From the NCBI RefSeq assembly GCF_029958905.1, contig NZ_CP124614.1, forward strand, positions 2,914,001 through 2,978,000: DNA of 64,000 nt. Direction: 5' to 3'. Position numbers and translations under genes: made by a program. Below the pieces are notes generated by a model, which ran no database searches, was not told the DNA's origin, and saw only the letters and a program-made list of their open reading frames with translations. Numbering within the stretch: position 1 is the stretch's first letter; each line of letters begins with the position of its first letter. Shown here one piece after another: positions 38,795 through 50,554 of the stretch. The stretch is from Vibrio sp. YMD68. Its GTDB lineage: Bacteria > Pseudomonadota > Gammaproteobacteria > Enterobacterales > Vibrionaceae.

Positions 38795-39973
38795 TTAGTA
38801 TCTCCCTTGACGTGAGCCCGACGTGCGGGATTGTGAATCTGACTGTGATACATTAGCTTCTGACTCAAGTTCAATTTGATCATAAGATGACGTTGGCTTA
38901 CGTGTCGACTTAGAGCTGCCTTCTTGACCCGCCAGTTTATCAATTGGTAGGTACAGTAGATTGCCACTAGACTCTGAATCAATCAGTACTTTCGATGTAC
39001 TTGTGTACACTTTTTCCATGGTATCGATGTACATACGATTACGCGTTACGTCCGGTGCAGCAGTGTATTCCGGTAATAGTTTCTCAAATTGAGCCACTTC
39101 ACCAATTGCAGCATTGACAGTACGTTCAGAGTAACCAAGTGCTTCTCTCTTCAAACGTTCTGCACGACCAGTAGCTTTTGGCAAAATATCATTTCGATAC
39201 GCTTCTGCCTCTCGCTCAAAACGCTCTTCATCTTCTCGAGCTGCAATTGCATCATCAAACGATGCTTTTACTTGCTCTGGCGGACGAGCCGACTGGAAGT
39301 TGACATCAACAATGATCAAACCCATGTCGTAAGCATCAATAATCTCATTCAATGTTTCTTGTGTACTTTGACGAATTTGTTGACGTCCGCTTGTCAAGAT
39401 ACTATCCATCAACGAGTCACCGATGACCGCACGTAGAGCAGAATCAGCCGCTTGACTTAGACTGTTATCAGCGTTAGTTACTGTGTAGAGGTATTTGTAT
39501 GGATCCGATACTCTGTACTGAATATCCATACCAACCGTTACTACATTCTCATCTTTCGTTAGCATCAAACCGGATGCGCGCAAAGACCGGATCGCTTGAA
39601 CGTTCACGGCTTCATAAGTATCAATACCAGCAGGACGCCAGTTCAAACCAGGCTCCTCAATATGACTGTATTTACCTAAACGTAATACGACACCGCGCTC
39701 GGCTTCACCAATAGTGTAAAAGCCAAAGAATCCCCAAACAACGACTGCGATTGCTGCAATAACGCCTAAGCCTATTGCGCCTCCACCTCCGAAAGAAGGG
39801 CCCTTACCACCTTTATTACCAAACTTACCACCCAATTTTTGACTCAGCTTATTAAACACTTCGTCTAAATCTGGCGGTCCTTGATCTCGGCCACCGCGAT
39901 TGTCTTTATTACCCCAAGGGTCTTTATCGCGGCCGTTGTCGCCGTTGTTATTACCAGGCTCATTCCACGCCAT
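38795..39973 (-). CDS. hflK: FtsH protease modulator HflK
   Basis: A 392-residue partner of HflC. A Gly/Asn/Asp-rich N-terminus (about 1-65) precedes one transmembrane helix (about 70-92) and an SPFH domain (VVLRLGKYSHIEEPGLNWRPAGIDT). The C-terminal tail (about 355-392) is Ser/Arg-rich. Upstream is hflX, 45 bp away. Confidence 0.95.
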   Translation of the reverse strand: MAWNEPGNNNGDNGRDKDPWGNKDNRGGRDQGPPDLDEVFNKLSQKLGGKFGNKGGKGPSFGGGGAIGLGVIAAIAVVVWGFFGFYTIGEAERGVVLRLGKYSHIEEPGLNWRPAGIDTYEAVNVQAIRSLRASGLMLTKDENVVTVGMDIQYRVSDPYKYLYTVTNADNSLSQAADSALRAVIGDSLMDSILTSGRQQIRQSTQETLNEIIDAYDMGLIIVDVNFQSARPPEQVKASFDDAIAAREDEERFEREAEAYRNDILPKATGRAERLKREALGYSERTVNAAIGEVAQFEKLLPEYTAAPDVTRNRMYIDTMEKVYTSTSKVLIDSESSGNLLYLPIDKLAGQEGSSKSTRKPTSSYDQIELESEANVSQSDSQSRTSGSRQGRY

Positions 39974-40018
39974 TAGAAAGCTCCATCATTAGATATGACG
40001 TTATACTCTAGCAGTCCT

Positions 40019-41308
40019 TTAAGTAACTATAAAGTCACGTAAAACTGCCTCTTCTCTTTTCTCTAACTTTAACCAGTCAACTTGCTGCATTCTGACATCA
40101 ATCAACAAATCACCATCTTGGTCATATTCTTCTTTTTGAATACACTTCATTTGGAAAAATGTACTACGAATTCGGCCCTGATGTTCAGGCGGTACTCGTA
40201 GCTGATATGACACCATTTGACTTGCTAACCTTTCCGTTAACGCTTCAAATAGTAATTCAACCCCTAACCCTTCCATTGCCGAGACCCAAACAGTTCGAGG
40301 GTTGCCTTCCTCGTCCCGATCAATTCTAGGCTTTTGACCTTCTAGGTTATCGATTTTGTTCATAACTACAAGAGTTGGCACCTCATGTGCATCAATCTCT
40401 TCTAATACTTCATGAACAGCATGAATATTCTCACGAAAACGGTCATCACTGGCATCAACAACATGTAACAAAATGTCAGCTTCTTGTGTCTCTTGTAACG
40501 TTGCTTTAAAAGCGGCCACTAAATCATGGGGTAGGTGCCGGATAAAACCAACGGTATCCGCTAAAATAGCAGGCCCCACATCTGACAGTTCAATTTTTCT
40601 CAATGTCGGATCGAGAGTAGCAAATAGCTGATCCGCCGCGTAAACCCCAGCTTCTGTAATACTATTAAAGAGTGTCGATTTACCTGCGTTCGTATACCCA
40701 ACCAATGAAATGGTAGGGATCTCAGCGCGATTTCTTGCTCTTCGACCTTGCTCTCGCTGTTTAGCAACTTTGGCTAAACGTCGCAAAATCGTTTTAATAC
40801 GATCACGCAATAATCGTCTGTCGGTTTCTAGTTGAGTTTCACCCGGCCCACGCAGACCGATACCACCTTTTTGCCTTTCTAGGTGTGTCCAACCTCGAAT
40901 TAATCGAGTAGAAATGTGGCGTAATTGGGCAAGCTCCACTTGCAGCTTACCTTCATGCGTTCGAGCACGTTGAGCAAAAATATCGAGAATCAAACCGGTT
41001 CGGTCCAACACTCGACATTGACACAAGGCTTCCAAATTTCGTTCTTGGGCTGGTGAGAGTGCGTGGTTAAAGATCACGATATCCGCACTGACCAATTGTA
41101 CAGCTTGTGCGATTTCTTGAGCTTTACCTTCCCCGACATAATATTTAGGGTGTGGAGATTGACGACTGCCGGTCACAACTTGCAGTGTCGACACTCCAGC
41201 AGAAGAAATAAGCATTTCACATTCACTTAAATCTTCCAACTCACCCTCTTGCGTGAAGTTGATATGAACAAGTACGGCTCGCTCACCGGCTTCATAACGG
41301 TCAAACAA
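40019..41308 (-). CDS. hflX: Ribosome-rescue GTPase HflX
   Basis: A 429-residue GTPase that splits stalled ribosomes. An N-terminal HflX domain (GLRGPGETQLETDRRLLRDRI near 150) precedes the G domain: GYTNAGKSTLFN near 204, DTVGFI near 250, NKID near 318. It lies 44 bp downstream of hfq on the same strand. Confidence 0.96.
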   Translation of the reverse strand: MFDRYEAGERAVLVHINFTQEGELEDLSECEMLISSAGVSTLQVVTGSRQSPHPKYYVGEGKAQEIAQAVQLVSADIVIFNHALSPAQERNLEALCQCRVLDRTGLILDIFAQRARTHEGKLQVELAQLRHISTRLIRGWTHLERQKGGIGLRGPGETQLETDRRLLRDRIKTILRRLAKVAKQREQGRRARNRAEIPTISLVGYTNAGKSTLFNSITEAGVYAADQLFATLDPTLRKIELSDVGPAILADTVGFIRHLPHDLVAAFKATLQETQEADILLHVVDASDDRFRENIHAVHEVLEEIDAHEVPTLVVMNKIDNLEGQKPRIDRDEEGNPRTVWVSAMEGLGVELLFEALTERLASQMVSYQLRVPPEHQGRIRSTFFQMKCIQKEEYDQDGDLLIDVRMQQVDWLKLEKREEAVLRDFIVT

Positions 41309-41352
41309 GCAGTCAGCTCCTTCTTGTTGATCTAATAAAAAAAGTCAGAATA

Positions 41353-41649
<297 letters not shown>

Positions 41650-41812
41650 CTAGTGGTTTTGTGCAAAAAAAAGGTGTTGCTTTGCATCTGAGCTAAACGA
41701 GTAATAGTTACCCCGTTGTTACCTGTTATGTAGGCAATGCCTGCATTTTTCAAGTAAACGATCTTTGACGGGATAAATTCACGCAAAAGCGATCACATTA
41801 TACACAGCTAAT

Positions 41813-42745
41813 TTAATCAGATGCTATTGCATTTGATAGCGTTTCTAGCGCATGTTCAACGTTCTCACTATCTAACCAAGTTAAATCATCCCAGCTGCGT
41901 AACCAGGTAATCTGACGCTTGGCCAATTGACGAGTTGCACAGATTCCACGAAAAACCGCTTCCTCTTTATCGCACTTCCCATCTAAGTAATCCCACATCT
42001 GCCGATACCCTACGCAGCGAATAGATGGCAGTTCAGGGTGAAGATCTTCTCGGGCATACAGTACCTTCACTTCTTCTTCGAATCCTGCTTCCATCATTTT
42101 GCTAAAGCGCAGTTCAATACGGCGGTGGATTTCTGCCCTTTCCTTGGGAGCTATTGCAAATTGCTTGACCCGAAACGGTAGGCTTTCGCCCTTAGTCTCA
42201 GTAAGTTCAGTAAGAGTTTTACCTGAAATCCGGTAAACTTCCAATGCCCTAGATAATCTTTGTGGGTCATTTGGGTGAATTCTTTCTGCTGAAACAGGAT
42301 CAATCTCTCGTAATTGATCATGAAGCACCTGCCAGCCAGAATCTTGGGCTTCTTGTTCTATTTCTTTACGAATAATAGGATCGGCCGCAGGAAGGGGTGA
42401 CAAGCCTTCGAGTAATGCTTTGTAATACAGCATAGTGCCTCCCACGAGTAATGGGATTTTTCCTTCCGATACAATACGATTCATTTCCGATAGAGCATCA
42501 GAACGAAAGTCAGCGGCAGAATACGCCTCACTTGGATCTAAGATGTCGATCAAGCGGTGTGGAGCCAAAGACAACTCATGCTCGTCTGGCTTTGCGGTGC
42601 CGATGTCCATGCCTTTATATATCAAAGCAGAATCGACACTGATGATTTCAACAGGAAATTTCTGTCTCAAGCGAATCGCTAGATCTGTTTTTCCTGACGC
42701 TGTTGGGCCCATCAAAAACAGGGCTAAAGGTAATTGTTCATTCAT
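41813..42745 (-). CDS. miaA: tRNA dimethylallyltransferase
   Basis: A 310-residue enzyme that adds a dimethylallyl group to A37 of tRNAs reading U-starting codons. P-loop [14 protein letters not shown] (near 11); family motifs [16 protein letters not shown] and [16 protein letters not shown]. It starts nine bases after mutL and lies 202 bp before hfq. Confidence 0.96.
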   Translation of the reverse strand: MNEQLPLALFLMGPTASGKTDLAIRLRQKFPVEIISVDSALIYKGMDIGTAKPDEHELSLAPHRLIDILDPSEAYSAADFRSDALSEMNRIVSEGKIPLLVGGTMLYYKALLEGLSPLPAADPIIRKEIEQEAQDSGWQVLHDQLREIDPVSAERIHPNDPQRLSRALEVYRISGKTLTELTETKGESLPFRVKQFAIAPKERAEIHRRIELRFSKMMEAGFEEEVKVLYAREDLHPELPSIRCVGYRQMWDYLDGKCDKEEAVFRGICATRQLAKRQITWLRSWDDLTWLDSENVEHALETLSNAIASD

Positions 42746-42754
42746 TATTTTTTA

Positions 42755-44752
42755 TTAAGCCAGTAACGCAGCAATCGTCGCTGAAAAATCTATCGGTTGG
42801 ACAAACTTAGGATCATCTAATGGTAATTGACCATGCCAAAGCTGTTCTAGTTCCGCAATAATTTGAATCGCTTCCGATAAAGTGTAGTCGGTTTTCACTT
42901 GGGTTATACGATCTGACAACCAATTAATAAGGTAAGTCGGATCGATGTCAGAATCAGATTCCAAGTCATTCGTTGCCAAGTACGATAACAGATCTGGAAT
43001 GATTATTTGCAGGTTTTGTTGGCGTAACGGCTGCGGAACGCCCATGACCATTAAAGATTGCTTATTACGCTCTTTAATTTGAATACCAAGACGAGATAAG
43101 GTCGGCTGCAAACGCTGATTACTTAGGTGTTGCTTTTCATCGACTTTTAAAGACAAAGGCACAAGAAGAGGCTGGCTGGTCAGGTCTGCATGAGTAATAT
43201 CAAGCTGACCTCGAATACGAAGCCATTCTGCCTTTGCTAACGACACTAACACGCTGCTTTGTTTAGACGCCATCAATATATAACGCCCATGAACCACATT
43301 GATCCCCTTGCCAAGCGATGTTATCGGCACAGGCGCTGGTGTCACGCTTGCTGCATTTCTGTGGTCTGCTCGTGGGGTGTGTTTCTCATTCTCTGTTGTT
43401 AATAGTTCAGAGTACAGCTGAAGCTCTTTTGGGCTTGCTCGATCAACAGGTACTGGCTGGGTCGTCTGCCCCGAGGTTGGTGTTTTTGAACCTCGCCAAT
43501 GAGCGGCTGAATTTGGAGTAGTGAGGCTCGACTCGCCGACCCTATCATTCGATTCGCTCGTGACTTTATTTGGGTACATCGGTGAATGATCGATAGCGGC
43601 CATAATCTGAGGAGAAACGCGATCGTGAGTGACGCCTCGATCTTTCTTATTTTCATTCTTTGGGTTTATGTCTACCGGGCCTTTATCAGATTCACTCGAT
43701 GCTTGACTCGACTGATGAAAAGCAGACGTCGTGAGCTTAGGTGAACCGATGTGCTCACTTTGGGCGAGAGCATCGCTCAGTGCCTGATAAATAAAATCGT
43801 GTACTAATCTGGCTTGATGAAAACGAACTTCATGTTTAGCGGGGTGTACATTCACATCGACTTGATGAGGGTCTATCTCAATAAATAGAATATACGTAGG
43901 GAATTGATCAACGCGTAGCGTGTTTTCATAGCTTTGTCGGATTGCGTGATTGATGAGTTTGTCTCTCATCATTCGGCCATTCACATAACAATACTGAAGA
44001 TCATTTTGCTGCCTAGCCCCTTCTGGCGTGGTGATCCAACCATGCAAACGCAAACCTTGATGTTCAAGTTCGATCTTGAGCATGTTCTTCACAAAGTGGC
44101 TGCCACACACTGCTGAAATACGCTTTTCTGCCTGTACTTCTGACTTCGCAGCCCGATACTGGCGTACCGATTTACCGTTGTGGGTGAGGTTGATCGTAAC
44201 GTCAAAACAGCTCAGTGCTATCCGCTTCATCAACTCGTCAATATGGGTGAATTCTGTTTTTTCAGTACGAAGGAATTTGCGCCGAGCCGGTGTATTAAAA
44301 AACAGATCGAGCACTTCAACGCTGGTTCCAATGGGGTGTGCGGTCGGTGTCAGCTTTACCTGCATATCTCGACCTTCACTATAGGCCGACCAAGCTTGCT
44401 CTTGAGTCGCTGGGCGTGATGTCATCGTCAAACGAGAAACAGAACTAATGCTCGCAAGAGCCTCACCACGAAAACCAAGACTCACTATGGCCTCAAGATC
44501 ATCGAGGCAATGTATTTTTGAGGTCGCATGACGGCTTAACGCTAAGCCCAATTCCTCTTTTTCGATGCCTTTACCGTTATCTCGGACTCGAATCAGCTTT
44601 GCTCCGCCTTTTTCGATATCAACATCAATCCGCGTCGCCCCTGAGTCCAAACTATTTTCAACCAACTCTTTGACAACAGAAGCAGGTCTTTCTACCACCT
44701 CTCCTGCTGCGATTTGGTTGGCCAGTCGAGCAGGCAATATTTTTATGGTCAT
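42755..44752 (-). CDS. mutL: DNA mismatch repair protein MutL
   Basis: A 665-residue GHKL ATPase coordinating MutS and MutH. Motifs: KELVENSLDSGATRI near 29, IRVRDNGKGIEKEEL, GFRGEALASISSV and GTSVEVLDLFFNTPARRKF. A variable linker (about 340-470) joins the C-terminal dimerisation domain, which lacks the DQHA endonuclease motif, as in MutH-containing bacteria. Six bases separate it from amiB. Confidence 0.96.
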   Translation of the reverse strand: MTIKILPARLANQIAAGEVVERPASVVKELVENSLDSGATRIDVDIEKGGAKLIRVRDNGKGIEKEELGLALSRHATSKIHCLDDLEAIVSLGFRGEALASISSVSRLTMTSRPATQEQAWSAYSEGRDMQVKLTPTAHPIGTSVEVLDLFFNTPARRKFLRTEKTEFTHIDELMKRIALSCFDVTINLTHNGKSVRQYRAAKSEVQAEKRISAVCGSHFVKNMLKIELEHQGLRLHGWITTPEGARQQNDLQYCYVNGRMMRDKLINHAIRQSYENTLRVDQFPTYILFIEIDPHQVDVNVHPAKHEVRFHQARLVHDFIYQALSDALAQSEHIGSPKLTTSAFHQSSQASSESDKGPVDINPKNENKKDRGVTHDRVSPQIMAAIDHSPMYPNKVTSESNDRVGESSLTTPNSAAHWRGSKTPTSGQTTQPVPVDRASPKELQLYSELLTTENEKHTPRADHRNAASVTPAPVPITSLGKGINVVHGRYILMASKQSSVLVSLAKAEWLRIRGQLDITHADLTSQPLLVPLSLKVDEKQHLSNQRLQPTLSRLGIQIKERNKQSLMVMGVPQPLRQQNLQIIIPDLLSYLATNDLESDSDIDPTYLINWLSDRITQVKTDYTLSEAIQIIAELEQLWHGQLPLDDPKFVQPIDFSATIAALLA

Positions 44753-44758
44753 ACAGGC

Positions 44759-46474
44759 CTACTTATTAGGAATAATCAATATTTGACCGATCGCTAATTC
44801 ATCGGACCTCAGTTTGTTTGCTTGTCGAATACTATTGATGGGCACTCCATACTTACTCGCTATCTTTCCGAGATAGTCGCCCCGTTTGACGGTATGCTTA
44901 CGAATTGGCACATCTTTTAGACTCACGGTGATCTTAAGTTTCTGCCCTAGTTTTAGCGTGTCAGATTTCAGATTATTTTCACGCTTTATAGCGCCAATGG
45001 TCACTTTATAACGGCTGGCTATTTTCCCTAAGTAATCACCCGAACGAACCGTATGCGTCACGACCTTTGTTTCGACGGTATCGGCCGCGGTTGAAACCGA
45101 GCCCGCAGCAGGAATCGTCAGTACCTGCCCAATCGCTAAACTGCTGCTTTTGAGTTTATTCGCCTTCATCAACGCACTCGTCGACGTGCCATACTTTTTC
45201 GCTATTGCAGACAACGAGTCACCGCGTTTAACTTTATACGTTTTAGGCGTGGTTTGAGCTTTAAAATAGGTGCCTTCAGGCGGGTTCGCTTTTAAATATT
45301 TAACCACCGCCTTGGTGATGGAGCGAGACAGTTTGTCTTGATGGGCTCTTTGGAATAAAAGCTTCTCTTCTGTTGGGTTAGAAATAAACCCCGTCTCAAC
45401 AAGTACCGATGGGATCTGAGGGGATCTCAACACGGCTAGGCTGGTATTGATAGGCTTTGAATTATGAAGCTTAGTCACTTTCCCCATCTCAGATAAAATC
45501 TCAGTCGCCAGTTTATATCCTTCCTTTTGGGAATGACTGAATTGAAGATCAAGCAAGGTTTGATTGACGTTACGATCGTTAATGCTGCTCGGGAAAGCAG
45601 CGCCACCACCACCCAATAGCTCAGACTGTTTCTCTTTGTCTTCTATCCAACGAGAGATTTCTGTATTTGCTCGACGCGTATTCAAGACAAACACCGAGCC
45701 ACCTTTAGGTTGAGGCGTGGTAAATGCATCGGCATGTATCGATATCAATAGATGGGCATTGTTCTCACTCGCAATCGCAACACGTCGATTCAAGTTGACA
45801 TAGTAATCACCTGAACGAGTGAGTCTCGCTTTGATACCGGGTATTGCATTCAGTTGCGCTGCCAGCTTTTTTGAAATACTCAGTGTTGCATTTTTTTCAT
45901 ATTTACGGCTCGGTCCGATAGAACCGGGGTCTTCTCCACCATGACCTGGGTCGATAACAATCAGAATCTCTTCTTGTCGCTTGATTTGGGAAACATCTTT
46001 ACTGACTTCAGGGGCTTTAACCGTAGAGACGCTTTTAGACGTTGAACCATGAGGCAAATCGATGACTAAGCGATGACCATATTGACCGCCAGAAACAGGG
46101 GCTAACTTAAAAATATTCGCCTGTACTTTGCTTTTCAATTCAAACACCAAGCGATACGTCGATTTTTTTGGTGGCGTACTTTTTCTTACTTGTCTTAATA
46201 CTGGACTGTCACTAACAGACAGCGGGAGCTTGGTATTAAGAGACGTATTGTTCAAATCAACCACTAAGCGATTTGGGCTGCTCAAGGTGAAGTAGCTAAA
46301 GTCTGCCTCTGATTGCAAATCAATGACCACTCTGGTTTCATCCGGAGATGGCCATACCCTCACCCCCTCAAGCGAATTCGCCCAAAGAGAGTAAGAAAAC
46401 AATGAAATGAACGCAGTAAGTACGGTCAGAACACAACGATTCACACGCACTTTCACAATAGATTGAATACTCAA
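44759..46474 (-). CDS. amiB: N-acetylmuramoyl-L-alanine amidase AmiB
   Basis: A 571-residue periplasmic septum-splitting amidase. Signal peptide (about 1-32), AMIN septal-targeting domain (about 35-140), zinc Amidase_3 domain (about 170-385; [36 protein letters not shown]), then three LysM repeats (about 410, 470 and 525). E. coli AmiB lacks the LysM repeats. It is activated by EnvC, also encoded in this window (58597). Confidence 0.95.
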   Translation of the reverse strand: MSIQSIVKVRVNRCVLTVLTAFISLFSYSLWANSLEGVRVWPSPDETRVVIDLQSEADFSYFTLSSPNRLVVDLNNTSLNTKLPLSVSDSPVLRQVRKSTPPKKSTYRLVFELKSKVQANIFKLAPVSGGQYGHRLVIDLPHGSTSKSVSTVKAPEVSKDVSQIKRQEEILIVIDPGHGGEDPGSIGPSRKYEKNATLSISKKLAAQLNAIPGIKARLTRSGDYYVNLNRRVAIASENNAHLLISIHADAFTTPQPKGGSVFVLNTRRANTEISRWIEDKEKQSELLGGGGAAFPSSINDRNVNQTLLDLQFSHSQKEGYKLATEILSEMGKVTKLHNSKPINTSLAVLRSPQIPSVLVETGFISNPTEEKLLFQRAHQDKLSRSITKAVVKYLKANPPEGTYFKAQTTPKTYKVKRGDSLSAIAKKYGTSTSALMKANKLKSSSLAIGQVLTIPAAGSVSTAADTVETKVVTHTVRSGDYLGKIASRYKVTIGAIKRENNLKSDTLKLGQKLKITVSLKDVPIRKHTVKRGDYLGKIASKYGVPINSIRQANKLRSDELAIGQILIIPNK

Positions 46475-46935
46475 CTTAGCTCCAATTGATTCAGTAATGA
46501 CTGTCCATACTCATTGTTCGCCGTAAGGGTCATCGTTCTTTGTTCGCCTTGATAACGCAGTTCAATATCAAGATCAGGCTTTGGAAGTAAACCTTCCCCC
46601 TTTTCAGGCCACTCAACGAGACAAATAGCATCAGGCGTGTAGTAGTCTCGGATCCCCATAAATTCGAGTTCTTCAGGATCGGCTAAGCGATAAAGATCAA
46701 AGTGGTAAACTTGCCACTTATCCAGTTGGTAAGGCTCTACTAAGGTATAAGTTGGGCTTTTTACGTTTCCCTGGTGACCTAAGGCTCGAACAAATCCGCG
46801 ACTGAATGTCGTCTTCCCTGCGCCAAGATCCCCATGCAAATAAATAGTCGTTTGTTGTGAACAACACTGAGCAAGCAAAGTACCAACGTGAATCGTCGCT
46901 TCTTCATTAATAAGATTAAATTGTTTTGTCTTCAT
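46471..46935 (-). CDS. tsaE: tRNA threonylcarbamoyladenosine biosynthesis ATPase TsaE
   Basis: A 154-residue ATPase required for t6A37 in tRNA. Walker [18 protein letters not shown] near 35; [24 protein letters not shown]. It overlaps amiB by four bases and is the first gene of the long minus-strand cluster down to hflC and DUF2065. Confidence 0.95.
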   Translation of the reverse strand: MKTKQFNLINEEATIHVGTLLAQCCSQQTTIYLHGDLGAGKTTFSRGFVRALGHQGNVKSPTYTLVEPYQLDKWQVYHFDLYRLADPEELEFMGIRDYYTPDAICLVEWPEKGEGLLPKPDLDIELRYQGEQRTMTLTANNEYGQSLLNQLELS

Positions 46936-47144
46936 GGTTGGGCTTCTCGAACGTGTTCAAACTGACTATATATAAATCAAAGTAATAGGAATAGTAAACT
47001 GGGTTAGAATTGAGAAACAAGCGCTCTTGTGTAATTAAACGCAAATATTGGCAAATAATAACATTCGAACCGTCATGGAACCGCTAGATCCTTGTAATAA
47101 GATCTTGTAAGATCCGGCCCCCTATTCAATCAGGCTCTTTACCT

Positions 47145-48293
47145 ATGGATTATCAACACCTCGCTGATCAAATCAAAATTTGGGCGAAAGAGCTTGGCTT
47201 TCAGAAAGTGGGCATCTGTGATGTCGACCTCTCTGAACATGAACCGCAGCTTCAAAAGTATCTAGACGCAGGCTTACACGGTGAAATGGATTGGATGGCA
47301 CGCCACGGCATGATGCGTGCACGACCTGCTGAGCTATTACCTGGAACCATTCGAGTAATCAGTGCAAGAATGGATTACCTACCACCAGAGGCCCAGTTTG
47401 CCTCTAATCTCGCCGATAAAACACAGGCTTACATCAGTCGTTACGCCCTTGGCCGCGATTACCATAAAATCATTCGCAATCAATTGAAAAAGCTGGGTAA
47501 AAAGATAGAGCAAGAAGTGGGTGCATACGGCTATCGTCCATTCGTCGATAGCGCTCCAATACTAGAACGGCCACTCGCGGAAAAAGCTGGGCTAGGTTGG
47601 GCGGGGAAACATTCGTTACTGCTTGACAAAGAAACCGGCTCTTGGTTTTTTCTGGGTGAGCTCTTAGTGGATCTTCCGTTACCTATCGATCAACCCAGCC
47701 AGAATGAATGCGGAAAATGCAGCGCCTGCGTCACATCGTGCCCAACACAAGCCATTATTGCCGATGGTGTTGTCGATGCTAGACGATGTATTTCCTATTT
47801 AACCATTGAATATGATGGCGTCATTCCAGAAGAATTCCGCAAACCTATGGGTAACAGAATCTATGGCTGTGACGATTGTCAGCTAGTATGCCCATGGAAT
47901 CGATTCTCGACTATCACGGAGCAAGGCGATTTTCACCGCCGTGATACACTAGCAGACGCTAACCTCGTCTCGCTGTTTTCTTGGCAGGAAGAGGAGTTCC
48001 TTCAAAAAATGGAAGGCTCTGCTATCCGGAGAATCGGCTACATTCAATGGCTGAGAAATTTATCGATAGCAATGGGGAATGCACCATTCTCATCGTCTAT
48101 TGTGGCGGCTTTAGAAGAAAAGTTAGGCTTTAATGACATGCTTGATATACACATCAAATGGGCACTAGAAGAACAGCACCGGCAGTTGCCACTTTCTCTT
48201 GGTGGCCTTGAGCAAAAAACGATTGATAGTGTTGAGCAAAAAAACCAACGATTAATTAGAGTAATAGAAAAAGGACTGCCTAGAGACGCATGA
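47145..48293 (+). CDS. queG: Epoxyqueuosine reductase QueG
   Basis: A 382-residue cobalamin- and iron-sulfur-dependent enzyme making queuosine from epoxyqueuosine in tRNA. Two 4Fe-4S motifs: CGKCSACVTSCPTQAI (near 190) and CDDCQLVCPWN (near 240-255), with the family region GLGWAGKHSLLLDKETGSW. It is divergent from tsaE. Confidence 0.95.
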   Translation: MDYQHLADQIKIWAKELGFQKVGICDVDLSEHEPQLQKYLDAGLHGEMDWMARHGMMRARPAELLPGTIRVISARMDYLPPEAQFASNLADKTQAYISRYALGRDYHKIIRNQLKKLGKKIEQEVGAYGYRPFVDSAPILERPLAEKAGLGWAGKHSLLLDKETGSWFFLGELLVDLPLPIDQPSQNECGKCSACVTSCPTQAIIADGVVDARRCISYLTIEYDGVIPEEFRKPMGNRIYGCDDCQLVCPWNRFSTITEQGDFHRRDTLADANLVSLFSWQEEEFLQKMEGSAIRRIGYIQWLRNLSIAMGNAPFSSSIVAALEEKLGFNDMLDIHIKWALEEQHRQLPLSLGGLEQKTIDSVEQKNQRLIRVIEKGLPRDA

Positions 48294-48600
48294 ACATTGC
48301 ACAAATGCATTGCTCATTATTTGACTTAGTTCTAAAAAATAGAATGTGGAAAAAAAACTAAACTAGACGGCGTTTCCTATAACTTAAGAAAGTTAGCCAC
48401 AAAACGAAGATATGACGAAGATCAAGAAACAATCACTTAATGATCTTATTACAGGGCTAAAGTTAGCATTAAAAATACAAGAAAAACCTAAATAAACAAT
48501 CGGTTACTTAGATTCCTTATCAGAAACACGAGTCTATCTGAATAAAAAGATCTTTTGTTTACTCGACTTTCTAGCCCGAAAAATCAGTTTACCCACCAAC

Positions 48601-48628
48601 TTATCCACAGTTATCATTCTGTGGATAA
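48601..48628. promoter_or_regulatory. Two inverted perfect DnaA boxes
   Basis: TTATCCACA (48601-48609) and its reverse complement TGTGGATAA (48620-48628), ten bases apart. Both equal the consensus DnaA box. Not an obvious oriC: no dnaA, mnmG or AT-rich 13-mers nearby. Confidence 0.55.
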
Positions 48629-48792
48629 CTCTGTTGACAGATACAGCCATACCACGCTCAACATCAATAATGACGTAGCATTGGCTCGTCTCAAAACTAA
48701 TCGATTGATAAAGTCAGACAAGAACCACTAGCACTTGGTAGTGTTTCATAAATTTTGGGGGATTATGCTTCTCAGCATGATGGAAAAGAGCA

Positions 48793-48806
48793 AAGCCTTT
48801 CGGCTA
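48793..48806 (-). terminator. Possible terminator of the tRNA operon
   Basis: On the minus strand, AAGCC-type stem TAGCC/GGCTT with GAAA loop, followed by TGCTCTTTT; about 75 bases after the last tRNA. Confidence 0.35.
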
Positions 48807-48882
48807 TCAGTGAAAAGAATCACTATAAAATTAGAAGAGCTAAATCACATCATTATTGACTTAACAGCCTTTAATGGTGAAG

Positions 48883-48959
<77 letters not shown>

Positions 48960-49033
48960 TCCGAATGCATTGTTTAAGACAATGACGCTATTGCCAATTT
49001 TCTTATTAATACTAAACGCACTAAAAGAGAATT

Positions 49034-49109
49034 TGGAGCGATACATCGGGTTCGAACCGATGACCTCAACCTTGGCAAGGTTGCGCTCTACCAACTGAGC
49101 TAGTATCGC
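49034..49109 (-). tRNA. tRNA-Gly(GCC), copy 5 in transcript order
   Basis: 76 nt with encoded CCA; anticodon GCC in CCUUGCCAAGG; acceptor GCGAUAC/GUAUCGC. Confidence 0.95.
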
Positions 49110-49167
49110 ATAAGTTAACCGTTTATCGTCGCTTCAATAAGCCATCAATCAACGTGTAACTGTAATG

Positions 49168-49244
<77 letters not shown>

Positions 49245-49318
49245 TCCGAATGCATTGTTTAAGACAATGACGCTATTGCCAATTTTCTTATTAATACTAA
49301 ACGCACTAAAAGAGAATT

Positions 49319-49394
49319 TGGAGCGATACATCGGGTTCGAACCGATGACCTCAACCTTGGCAAGGTTGCGCTCTACCAACTGAGCTAGTATCGC
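49319..49394 (-). tRNA. tRNA-Gly(GCC), copy 4
   Basis: Identical to the 49034 copy. Confidence 0.95.
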
Positions 49395-49452
49395 ATAAGT
49401 TAACCGTTTATCGTCGCTTCAATAAGCCATCAATCAACGTGTAACTGTAATG

Positions 49453-49529
<77 letters not shown>

Positions 49530-49603
49530 TCCGAATGCATTGTTTAAGACAATGACGCTATTGCCAATTTTCTTATTAATACTAAACGCACTAAAAGAGA
49601 ATT

Positions 49604-49679
49604 TGGAGCGATACATCGGGTTCGAACCGATGACCTCAACCTTGGCAAGGTTGCGCTCTACCAACTGAGCTAGTATCGC
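49604..49679 (-). tRNA. tRNA-Gly(GCC), copy 3
   Basis: Identical to the 49034 copy. Confidence 0.95.
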
Positions 49680-49737
49680 ATAAGTTAACCGTTTATCGTC
49701 GCTTCAATAAGCCATCAATCAACGTGTAACTGTAATG

Positions 49738-49814
<77 letters not shown>

Positions 49815-49888
49815 TCCGAATGCATTGTTTAAGACAATGACGCTATTGCCAATTTTCTTATTAATACTAAACGCACTAAAAGAGAATT

Positions 49889-49964
49889 TGGAGCGATACA
49901 TCGGGTTCGAACCGATGACCTCAACCTTGGCAAGGTTGCGCTCTACCAACTGAGCTAGTATCGC
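49889..49964 (-). tRNA. tRNA-Gly(GCC), copy 2
   Basis: Identical to the 49034 copy. Confidence 0.95.
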
Positions 49965-50022
49965 ATAAGTTAACCGTTTATCGTCGCTTCAATAAGCCAT
50001 CAATCAACGTGTAACTGTAATG

Positions 50023-50099
<77 letters not shown>

Positions 50100-50173
50100 T
50101 CCGAATGCATTGTTTAAGACAATGACGCTATTGCCAATTTTCTTATTAATACTAAACGCACTAAAAGAGAATT

Positions 50174-50249
50174 TGGAGCGATACATCGGGTTCGAACCGA
50201 TGACCTCAACCTTGGCAAGGTTGCGCTCTACCAACTGAGCTAGTATCGC
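50174..50249 (-). tRNA. tRNA-Gly(GCC), copy 1 (promoter-proximal)
   Basis: Identical to the 49034 copy; the sequence just upstream differs from the internal spacers and carries the promoter. Confidence 0.95.
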
Positions 50250-50281
50250 TTTGACAACGTTTCCGTTGTTTAGGGATGCGA

Positions 50282-50309
50282 ATTATAAGAGCATTTATTT
50301 GTGATGCAA
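50282..50309 (-). promoter_or_regulatory. Promoter of the tRNA array
   Basis: On the minus strand: TTGCAT (50304-50309), 16-bp spacer, TATAAT (50282-50287), then TCGCATCCC before the first tRNA-Gly. Strong -10 and a fairly GC-rich discriminator fit a stable-RNA promoter. Confidence 0.6.
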
Positions 50310-50554
50310 GTCATTCCGATAAAAAAACAGCTTTTTTTTTCTATCCGCCTAAAAAGCCATCATAATTTCCAGTTTACTGACCTTATGACTAAAACCGACG
50401 AATCATTCAACTCACAAATTAAAGAGATAATGCGAGATAAGCCATTATTTGCCCAATCCAGTTCATGAATAGATCGAAGATATTGCTTCTTTGGTATAAC
50501 TTTGATCAATATATCCACTCGTTTAAGTCGCGCCCCGTCATGGAAAGACAATTA

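Larger units (their letters stand above)
48294..48882. other. Gap between queG and tRNA array
   Basis: No credible gene. A 27-codon frame (48412-48495, MTKIKKQSLNDLITGLKLAL) may be a gene remnant. Two perfect DnaA boxes in inverted order lie at 48601-48628. A small hairpin near 48793-48806 followed on the minus strand by TTGCTCTTTT may end the tRNA transcript. Confidence 0.4.

Noticed and set aside
48601-48628. Chromosomal oriC
   Set aside because: Only two DnaA boxes, no AT-rich 13-mers, and no dnaA, mnmG or similar neighbours.
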